A DNA stretch of 9,235 bases from Chloroflexota bacterium (GTDB taxonomy: Bacteria > Chloroflexota > Dehalococcoidia > UBA2247 > RBG-13-53-26): positions 1 to 9,235 of the forward strand of contig JAFNFZ010000340.1 in assembly GCA_017885485.1 (NCBI GenBank), read 5' to 3'. The position numbers and the translations under genes are program-made. The stretch's first letter is position 1. The number at the start of each line of letters is the position of its first letter. The notes under the pieces were generated by a model, which worked only from the letters and a program-made list of their open reading frames with translations, did not search any database and was not told the DNA's origin. Of this stretch, positions 1 through 5,639 are shown in pieces.

Positions 1-92
1 TCCTGATTGCTCACTACGGAACCCCCTTCACCGATTGTGTTCCTCAATTATAGACTCCGCTGCTGAGCGTGTCCTGTCAGAGGCCCGTCGGG

Positions 93-122
93 TTGCAGTC
101 GGCAGAGGGAATACCCTATGAT
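93..122 (+). promoter_or_regulatory. Candidate promoter of the SDR gene
   Basis: A TATGAT box (117-122, five of six matches to the -10 consensus) lies 18 bases after TTGCAG (93-98, a weak -35 box). This would place the transcription start about 60 bases before the ATG at 192. A second weaker pair, TTCACC (27-32) and TATAGA (49-54), lies further upstream. Both are pattern matches by eye only. Confidence 0.3.
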
Positions 123-191
123 ACAAAGCTGTCATCGAGAGAACAGGCGTGGCCTCTCCAATCGGCCCGCCCGAAGGAATGGAGGATATCT

Positions 192-995
192 ATGGCAACG
201 AAACCCATCGCTGAGCTCTTCGACCTCACCGGCAAGGGCGCCATCGTCACCGGTGCCGGAATGGGCATCGGCCGGGCCATCGCCTACCGCCTCAGCGAGG
301 CAGGCGCCGCCGTCATGATTGCCGATATCGATCTGGACGCCGCCAAAAGAACGGCGGAGAGGATCAAGGAGAGGGGCCGGAAGGCTGAGGCCATCAAGGC
401 CGACGCCCGGAACATAGCGGACGCCGGGAAAGTCGTCGAGGCCACCGTGCAGGCCTTCGGCAGCCTGGACATCCTGGTGAACAACGCCGGCATCTACCCG
501 CTTTCGCTCGCATTGGAGACCACCGAGGAGCTCTGGGACATGACGCTGGACATCAACCTTAAGGGGCTGTTCTTCTATTGCCAGGCCGCCGCCAGGGAGA
601 TGACCAGGAGCGGCCGCGGGGGCAAGATCATCAACATCGCCTCCATAGACGCCGTGCACCCCATGGGTGAGGTATCGCACTACAACGCCTCGAAGGGCGG
701 CGTGCTCTCCCTCACCAAGGCCCTGGCACTGGAATGGGGACCCCAGAAGATCCACGTCAACGCAGTAGCACCCGGCAGCGTCTGGACCCCGGGCACGGAG
801 AAGACCAGGCAGGCACGGGAGGCCAAGGGCCAGGGGGTCGAGGACCTGCTCGCCAAATTCATGGGCCGCATGCCCCTCGGCCGTCCGGGGGTACCCGATG
901 ACATAGCCAAGGTGGTACTCTTCTTCGCCAGCGAGGCATCGGACTACGTCACCGGCGCCATGCTGGTCGTGGATGGTGGATACCTCCTCACGTAG
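192..995 (+). CDS. Short-chain dehydrogenase/reductase (classical SDR, NAD-type)
   Basis: This 267-residue protein is a complete classical SDR, an oxidoreductase that interconverts an alcohol and a ketone using a nicotinamide cofactor. The glycine-rich cofactor motif TGAGMGIG is at residues 20-27. Asp45 at the end of the second beta strand favours NAD(H) over NADP(H). The structural NNAG motif is at 97-100, and the catalytic tetrad is Asn122, Ser151, Tyr164 and Lys168. The C-terminus ends in the usual VDGGY segment. The start at 192 is chosen because GGAGG (181-185) sits six bases before it and the protein then begins at the normal SDR N-terminus. The same frame is open back to a GTG at 69, but those 41 residues are not SDR-like and lie over the likely leader. 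The gene stands alone on the plus strand with no partner, so the substrate is unknown. Many relatives are labelled glucose or 3-oxoacyl-ACP dehydrogenase without proof. Confidence 0.93.
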   Translation: MATKPIAELFDLTGKGAIVTGAGMGIGRAIAYRLSEAGAAVMIADIDLDAAKRTAERIKERGRKAEAIKADARNIADAGKVVEATVQAFGSLDILVNNAGIYPLSLALETTEELWDMTLDINLKGLFFYCQAAAREMTRSGRGGKIINIASIDAVHPMGEVSHYNASKGGVLSLTKALALEWGPQKIHVNAVAPGSVWTPGTEKTRQAREAKGQGVEDLLAKFMGRMPLGRPGVPDDIAKVVLFFASEASDYVTGAMLVVDGGYLLT

Positions 996-1633
996 GATCG
1001 TGACTCCCCAGACGACCTCATGGTCCCGAAGCTGGACAGCTACAAGGCGGAAACCGCTTGCATCCTTTCGAGGGCGAGTCATACCAGACGAGGCAAGGCC
1101 CCAGCATAGCTCAAGATTTGGAGCAATCAGGACTTCCCGCACAGAAGGTTAGAGGTTGGGGCCCTCTTCTGCCCACCATGCAGGACCTTTCGACAGAGGG
1201 ACATCCAGGTACTGCTCAAGGTCTCCGTAGCTCGCTTAGGATCTCCCGCTGGCAGCCAGCATATCGTTCAAGGGTCTGGGCAGTACTGCCTGCAGAACGA
1301 TACCACCCAACCCATCGCGTTGGATTCGAACTTGGCCGTAGATCAGTTGTAGCAGGGGCTCTGGGGCACAGTGGTCATGTCAGCTTTGAGATGATGGGGC
1401 CAACGTGTCGAATGACCGCGAGGGGGAGCCAGAAACGACACCCTGATTAAAAGATACAGGCGTGTGGGAACTGAGAGTGAACTCTAGTAATTCGTGGTGG
1501 CGTTTTGTGAGCGATTTGGGTTGCTCTTATACCTTGTAGTAGCTCGCTGTACCTCTTGGGGGTGAGAAGTTCGTTAGCAGAAGCGTTAGCAGAGAACATT
1601 AAGGGCTTTGACTTGGCACAACGCGGCATGTTG
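996..1633. other. Long stretch without a supportable gene
   Basis: No convincing gene is visible in the roughly 640 bases between the SDR stop and the HEPN-gene promoter. A plus-strand open frame of 130 codons (1058-1450) has an unbiased residue mix, no recognisable motif and no ribosome binding site. The minus strand has one open stretch of about 45 codons (roughly 1238-1379) that looks a little more protein-like, but it has no clear start and ends at a stop. The DNA is less GC-rich than the SDR gene. It may be decayed coding sequence or the left flank of an inserted segment. No tRNA could be folded, although GATTCGAAC near 1324-1332 resembles a T-loop. Confidence 0.5.
1572..1593 (+). repeat. 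Short tandem direct repeat, CGTTAGCAGA twice
   Basis: The ten-base unit CGTTAGCAGA occurs at 1572-1581 and again at 1584-1593, a 12-base period. It lies about 40 bases upstream of the -35 box of the HEPN gene. A spacing of about one helical turn would suit cooperative binding of a regulator on one face of the DNA, but a chance repeat is also possible. Confidence 0.4.
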
Positions 1634-1663
1634 TTGACCTGATAAGATCGACCGGGCTACAAT
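1634..1663 (+). promoter_or_regulatory. Sigma70-like promoter of the HEPN-domain gene
   Basis: TTGACC (1634-1639) and TACAAT (1658-1663) each match the -35 and -10 consensus at five of six positions and are separated by 18 bases. Transcription would start near 1670, giving a leader of about 60 bases. The leader ends in a strong ribosome binding site, GGAGGT at 1721-1726, just before the ATG at 1731. This is the best-looking promoter in the window, and it suggests that the accessory segment carries its own expression signals. Confidence 0.5.
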
Positions 1664-1730
1664 GCCCAAACCCATCTGAGTAATGCAAAACCACGGCTGA
1701 GCTTGGTCGTTCGACAAGTGGGAGGTATTC

Positions 1731-2318
1731 ATGCCAATATTCGATGGATCCACTGATAGTGACCGGAATCTGTGGCACACCTACGTTTACCTTGCCAGGA
1801 AGCATGCGATTCGATCAGGGGGGCAACCAGCAGGACGAAAGCGTGCCTTTGTTGATTATCGCATGAACCGGGTGTCGGAATCATTGGCTGAAGCCTTACA
1901 AGCCGTGCTGTTCTCATGCTTCGCTCTTGAGTACAGGCTGAGACGTGCTCTTGCCGCAATGGATCCGTCCCTGCAACCCGAGCAGAACTTGGCATGTCTA
2001 GTTGATACGTTTTGGGCCCTGTTGAGGAATACGGATCGGTGCGATGGTAAGGGGAAATGCGCTGCACCGAAAGAGTGGCCAAAATGTAAGGCGGAGCTCA
2101 AGAAATTGATACGGTTGCGAAACAAGATTGCACATGCGAACTACGAAAAAGTTCTCGGCTTCGTTGGTAGAGAGGATTCACTGGTCCTCGCGAGGAGCTA
2201 CTACAACGCCGTCGTCGATGCGATAATGCTGATCAACATCGGCACGGGCTACGACCCGAGACCTCTTGACGACATAGAAGAGTACTTTCGGCCATTGAAG
2301 ATGGCTGATGAGAAGTAG
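1731..2318 (+). CDS. HEPN-like domain protein (hypothetical, possible RNase)
   Basis: This is a 195-residue mostly helical soluble protein without a signal peptide. The sequence RNKIAH at residues 130-135 gives an Rx4H motif (Arg130, His135), the active-site signature of HEPN domains. Many of these are metal-independent ribonucleases in toxin-antitoxin, abortive-infection and CRISPR-associated proteins. A preceding amphipathic helix around residues 50-76 (with the segment FALEYRLRRAL) and the charged helix 117-130 fit the four-helix HEPN layout. Cysteines at 104, 110 and 119 are close together and could bind metal, although no standard motif is formed. The start at 1731 is supported by GGAGGT five bases upstream. 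The gene precedes the repeat-nuclease gene on the same strand, with a 183-base gap. The HEPN label rests on the motif and predicted helices only. No nucleotidyltransferase (MNT) antitoxin partner is adjacent. RNase activity is an inference. Confidence 0.65.
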   Translation: MPIFDGSTDSDRNLWHTYVYLARKHAIRSGGQPAGRKRAFVDYRMNRVSESLAEALQAVLFSCFALEYRLRRALAAMDPSLQPEQNLACLVDTFWALLRNTDRCDGKGKCAAPKEWPKCKAELKKLIRLRNKIAHANYEKVLGFVGREDSLVLARSYYNAVVDAIMLINIGTGYDPRPLDDIEEYFRPLKMADEK

Positions 2319-2501
2319 AGGGCTCTTGGAGCAGTACACCTGGCGGAAAAACCCACCTTCTTGGCATGTGAGACAGGCTGGACCTTTGGCCTCGTGATTT
2401 GCGACAACCACCATTATCGGTAGTGATGTAGCTAGGAAGGCAAGCCTTGCCCCTTCTGTATCCAGGGCGAGGTTGGACTTGGCATAATCCGTTCACTCAT
2501 T

Positions 2502-3404
2502 ATGAAGAAGCTCACGATCCAGACAATGCAACAACTTGCCGAGCGCCGCGGCGGCAGATGTCTCTCAGACATCTATGTTAGTGCGAATTCAAAGTTGACG
2601 TGGCAGTGCGCCAAAGGTCATCAATGGATGGCGACACCGGACAGTGTCCAGCGAGGCACTTGGTGCCCGGACTGTGCCGGAATGAGAAAACTGACGATTG
2701 ATCAAATGCACCACTTGGCTGCGACTAGGGGCGGAAAGTGTCTCTCCGACATCTATGTTAATTCAGAGTCAAAACTCCTGTGGCAATGTGCCAAAGGTCA
2801 CCTATGGATGGCAACACCGAGCCATATCCAGCAAGGGGAATGGTGCCCTGAGTGCAGTGGGAACGTCAAATTGACGATCCAGTACATGCATCGTCTGGCT
2901 GAGACAAGAGGCGGCAGATGTCTGTCGGACATCTATGTCAATTCGTGGTCAAAGCTGTTGTGGCAATGCGCCAAAGGCCATCAGTGGATGGCAACTCCAA
3001 ACGACATTCAGCGAGGGAGATGGTGCCCAAAGTGCGGTGGTTCTACCATATTGACAATCCAAGAGATGGACCGTCTGGCAGAGAGTAGAGGGGGAAAGTG
3101 TCTCTCGGATATCTACGTCAACGCGCAGACGCCCCTCCTATGGCAATGCAGAGCAGGCCATAGCTGGAAAGCAGCACCCAGCAGTGTCAAGAGTGGGACA
3201 TGGTGCCCCGTATGCGCAAGAAAGAGCAAACCATCAATGGACGATATACGGCATCTCGCCAAGGAACGAGGTGGCAAATGCCTCTCTCAGAACTACGTGA
3301 ATTCGCAGACCCACTTGAAGTGGGAGTGCATTGAAGGTCATCAGTGGACGGCTAATTGGAACAACATCCAGCAAGGGCAGTGGTGCCCGATATGTTCGCC
3401 CAGA
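2502..3404 (+). repeat. Five tandem 180-base repeats coding treble-clef units 1-5
   Basis: Units begin at 2502, 2685, 2865, 3045 and 3225, each 180 bases (the first 183). Units 1-4 all encode CLSDIYV, and units 1-3 share WQCAKGH.WMATP almost exactly, including much of the DNA sequence. This suggests recent tandem duplication. Unit 5 is more diverged (WECIEGH, and no proline after the tryptophan segment) and leads directly into the nuclease domain. Confidence 0.85.
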
Positions 3405-4583
3405 CTAGGCGAGAGAATCTGCAGAGAGTTCTTCAGTCAGTTGCTGGGAGATTCTTTCCCAAAGACTCGCCCCCAATGGCTGATCAACAGCGCCGGCAAT
3501 CAGATGGAACTCGATGGTTACTGTGCAACCTTGGGCATAGCGTTTGAACATCAGGGTGAACAACACTATTCCACGAAAGTCCACTTTCTCCATAATAGTG
3601 AGTTCGATCTCTCACGAAGGCAAGAGGATGACGCCCTAAAATCCGAACTCTGCGCCCAGAGAGGAATCACTCTGGTTGTCGTTCCGCAGATTCCCAATCG
3701 CCTGCCCCTGGATCAAGTGAGAGCGTTCATCAAAGAACAGCTCAGTGTCAGGGCCATCCGCCTGCCGCAAGACATTGACACAAGAGACGTTGACATCAAT
3801 AGGGCATATCGCACTGGTGGATCAAGGGAGATTCTCAACCATCTGCGGACAATCGCCACAGAGCATGGCGGCGAGTGCCTATCGACAAGCTATGTCAACG
3901 ATGGTACGAAGCTCTTGTGGCAATGCGCACAAGGTCACAAGTGGGAGGCTATTCCCAATAGCATAAAGCAAGGCACTTGGTGCCCCTACTGCGCCGGTAA
4001 TGTCAGAAAGACTCTAGAGGAAATAAGGGCGACTGCGGCAGCAAGAGGTGGCAAATGCTTATCACCAGCCTATGGGGACGGCAAGAGGAGTCTTCTGTGG
4101 GAGTGTTCCAAGGGGCATCGCTGGCAGGCATCAGCCAATAGCATAAGGCAAGGCCATTGGTGCCCATTCTGCGTGGGGCTTGGCAAGACAATTGATGATA
4201 TGAAGAATCTTGCTGCTCAGCATGGGGGGCAATGCCTGTCACCGGTGTACAGGGACGGGAATACGAAGCTCCTCTGGCAATGCCAGGCAGGCCACAAATG
4301 GGAGACAACTCCGAACAACGTCCAGCAAGGACACTGGTGTCCCGAGTGTGGGCGGTCAAAGCAAAGCCGTTCCAGAAGACTTGGGTTGCCTGAGATGAAG
4401 GCCATTGCTGCTTCTCGAGGCGGGCGATGCTTGTCGGCCGAATACCTGAATGCCAAGGTCCATCTGCTCTGGCAATGCAAGGAAGGCCACCAGTGGGAAG
4501 CAATCCCGGACAACATAAAGAGCGGTTGCTGGTGTCCTGTGTGCGGACATCGTCGGGCATGGCAACAACGTAAGGCTCGTTAG
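2502..4583 (+). CDS. Treble-clef zinc-ribbon repeat protein with embedded PD-(D/E)XK nuclease
   Basis: This 693-residue protein carries nine repeats of about 60 residues, each with the pattern GGxCLS..Y.......L.W.C..GH.W.A.......G.WCP.C. They are similar to bacterial treble-clef/zinc-ribbon repeats such as the DUF4379-like families. In repeat 1 the likely zinc ligands are Cys20, Cys36, Cys55 and Cys58, with His40 also invariant. Repeats 1-5 span residues 1-301 and repeats 6-9 span about 445-693. Between them, about residues 302-440, is a nuclease-like domain. It has Glu304 in an N-terminal helix, Asp338 (MELDGY), Glu349-His-Gln351 (FEHQGEQHY), then a D..K...C helix (Asp377, Lys380) and the strand GITLVVVP. 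This is the usual order of Vsr-like PD-(D/E)XK endonucleases. It probably binds and cuts DNA, the repeats acting as DNA readers. The ATG at 2502 has no Shine-Dalgarno sequence. Codon use is less GC-rich than the flanking metabolic genes. The fold is inferred from motifs, and the target is unknown. Confidence 0.85.
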   Translation: MKKLTIQTMQQLAERRGGRCLSDIYVSANSKLTWQCAKGHQWMATPDSVQRGTWCPDCAGMRKLTIDQMHHLAATRGGKCLSDIYVNSESKLLWQCAKGHLWMATPSHIQQGEWCPECSGNVKLTIQYMHRLAETRGGRCLSDIYVNSWSKLLWQCAKGHQWMATPNDIQRGRWCPKCGGSTILTIQEMDRLAESRGGKCLSDIYVNAQTPLLWQCRAGHSWKAAPSSVKSGTWCPVCARKSKPSMDDIRHLAKERGGKCLSQNYVNSQTHLKWECIEGHQWTANWNNIQQGQWCPICSPRLGERICREFFSQLLGDSFPKTRPQWLINSAGNQMELDGYCATLGIAFEHQGEQHYSTKVHFLHNSEFDLSRRQEDDALKSELCAQRGITLVVVPQIPNRLPLDQVRAFIKEQLSVRAIRLPQDIDTRDVDINRAYRTGGSREILNHLRTIATEHGGECLSTSYVNDGTKLLWQCAQGHKWEAIPNSIKQGTWCPYCAGNVRKTLEEIRATAAARGGKCLSPAYGDGKRSLLWECSKGHRWQASANSIRQGHWCPFCVGLGKTIDDMKNLAAQHGGQCLSPVYRDGNTKLLWQCQAGHKWETTPNNVQQGHWCPECGRSKQSRSRRLGLPEMKAIAASRGGRCLSAEYLNAKVHLLWQCKEGHQWEAIPDNIKSGCWCPVCGHRRAWQQRKAR
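3834..4580 (+). repeat. Four tandem repeats coding treble-clef units 6-9
   Basis: Units begin near 3834, 4002, 4182 and 4380 and encode the same GGxCLS ... W.C..GH.W ... WCP.C pattern. They are more diverged from one another than units 1-4. Unit 8 ends in a basic linker (KQSRSRR), and unit 9 ends in a basic tail (HRRAWQQRKAR) that may contact nucleic acid. The nuclease-coding segment (3405-3833) separates this block from units 1-5. Confidence 0.8.
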
Positions 4584-4825
4584 GTTGCGACATCTCTCTT
4601 GTGATAAACCCCAAGATCACCATCGATAGCGCGGCTGCCATAGGACCCCGGGATGTGTCCATCAAAACCCCCGGTGGCACTGGGAGGTTGACTCAAAACT
4701 TCGCTGTTGAGAAGAAGCCACCTATCCCTGTCGGGCTTTGGGTTGGCATTGGTGTAGGAGTAGTCATAGCAGGGGCTGCCCTCTATTTGAAGTTCAGGCC
4801 GAAAGGAGCCAAATCTTCTGCCTGA
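4574..4825 (+). pseudogene. C-terminal stub of a TIG/IPT-like surface protein with membrane anchor
   Basis: A GTG at 4601 opens 74 codons, and the frame is open back to 4574. The encoded segment GPRDVSIKTPGGTGRLTQNF is the last part of a TIG/IPT-like immunoglobulin fold, as found in repeats of large exported proteins. A short proline-containing linker follows. Then comes one transmembrane helix (about residues 42-64 from the GTG, glycine and valine rich) and a basic tail (KFRPKGAKSSA), so the missing N-terminal part would lie outside the membrane. There is no signal peptide, the domain lacks its first strands, and no good ribosome binding site is seen. This is best read as the 3' remnant of a truncated gene. 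The break falls right at the nuclease stop codon. No 5' part was found elsewhere in the window. Confidence 0.6.
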
Positions 4826-5225
4826 CTCAAGTTGACCCTCCGGTCCAAGCATGTGGACAAGGCACATGGTCCTCAAGGATGGGGTGCAAACAGCCGTTAG
4901 CAAGTTCGATGCGCTGATATCTGGTTGCGGTGCGTAATCTCATTCGGTATGTTAGCCAGTCTCGCGGACCTGCGAACGATTGCTGGCAGTTGACATGAGC
5001 TCCAGTGCGCGCAATGGACGCTGATCTGATGACACCGTGACCAGTAGTTAAGGGGGCACGCTTTCTTCGTGAGAAACCCAGGTATTGCGGTTTCGACACC
5101 CTGACTCGGATGTTATCTGCACATAGAAAGGCACCATCACCATCCTGGGGTACAAACGCAGCGGAATCAGGTTACGGGCGGCCTAACAGTCCGTCCAATT
5201 CTGTAAAATGTTGGGGCAGGGGTGG
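4826..5225. other. Intergenic stretch without a recognisable gene
   Basis: These 400 bases lie between the plus-strand stub and the end of the minus-strand cluster, which converge here. A minus-strand open frame of 90 codons (4827-5099) overlaps another meaningless frame and has no motif, no hydrophobic segment and no ribosome binding site, so it is not called. A small GTCCA/TGGAC inverted repeat near 4845-4860 is too short to be a terminator. Nothing else stands out. Confidence 0.5.
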
Positions 5226-5239
5226 TTATGCGTGCCCCA
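5201..5239 (-). terminator. Possible intrinsic terminator of the minus-strand cluster
   Basis: On the minus strand TGGGGCA (5239-5233) can pair with TGCCCCA (5218-5212), a perfect seven-base stem rich in GC, with a 14-base loop containing the stop codon of the small zinc-ribbon gene. A TTTT run follows three bases after the stem. The loop is long and the T-run short, so termination would be weak at best. Confidence 0.3.
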
Positions 5240-5558
5240 TCGTCCCCGTGAACAGCGATTTGAAGTCCCCGCTGAAGTCCTTCAGATAGAGGTGGATGTC
5301 AATCAGATCGTCGGACTCCACCGGGTCAACCAGCTTGCCTGCCTCTGACTCGGTCAGATCGGTGCACTTCTCGGCTTCTCCGGCCTGCTGGACCAGCGCC
5401 GCCACCATCTCCCGGTTGCCGCAGCCCGAGCAGTCCACCATGAAATACCACACGTCCTCTTTGCTGCCCAGAAAGTCAACGCCCTCCTGTTTGAACGAAG
5501 CACTGCATTGACTGCACCGCAGCGCTGCCACTATTCTCTTCAGCACTTCTTGTTCCAT
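5226..5558 (-). CDS. Small conserved-type zinc-ribbon protein (hypothetical)
   Basis: This 110-residue soluble protein has two CxxC pairs, Cys15/Cys18 (CSQC) and Cys43/Cys46 (CSGC), separated by a segment rich in beta-type residues (DVWYFMVDC). This is the usual layout of a four-cysteine zinc ribbon. The second half ends in an acidic, aromatic segment around residues 83-103 (DDLIDIHLYLKDFSGDFKSL). Small proteins of this style occur in Chloroflexota, a resemblance recalled rather than searched. The function is unknown. Possible roles include nucleic-acid or protein binding, but nothing in the sequence decides. It lies 81 bases downstream of the second CoA-transferase gene on the same strand and could share its transcript. 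The ATG at 5558 is the first in frame, and its ribosome binding site is weak. Confidence 0.75.
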   Translation of the reverse strand: MEQEVLKRIVAALRCSQCSASFKQEGVDFLGSKEDVWYFMVDCSGCGNREMVAALVQQAGEAEKCTDLTESEAGKLVDPVESDDLIDIHLYLKDFSGDFKSLFTGTMGHA

Positions 5559-5639
5559 GGTCCCGTCCGGTCACCCTGCACCCTTGATTATCGCCGCTCA
5601 CTGCCGCCGGGGTATGTGACTTACATCTCCGGCTCGCGT

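Noticed and set aside
69..191. GTG-started 41-residue N-terminal extension of the SDR protein
   Set aside because: The extra residues are not SDR-like, the GTG lacks a ribosome binding site, and a good GGAGG lies just before the ATG at 192.
132..1142. Long minus-strand open frame of 336 codons opposite the SDR gene
   Set aside because: It is a by-product of GC-rich codon use in the clear SDR gene on the other strand and has no recognisable motif.
1318..1350. tRNA-like T-loop (GATTCGAAC) on the minus strand
   Set aside because: The T-stem does not pair beyond the first position, and no acceptor, D or anticodon stems could be placed.
1058..1450. Plus-strand open frame of 130 codons
   Set aside because: It has no ribosome binding site, no domain pattern and an irregular composition, so it cannot be supported as a gene.
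2346..2435. Possible broken treble-clef unit upstream of the nuclease gene (segment FLACETGW in the same frame)
   Set aside because: The spacing to the following CPFC is wrong for the repeat and several stops intervene, so the likeness is too weak to call a repeat.
4827..5099. Minus-strand open frame of 90 codons downstream of the TIG stub
   Set aside because: It shows no motif or ribosome binding site and overlaps another meaningless frame.
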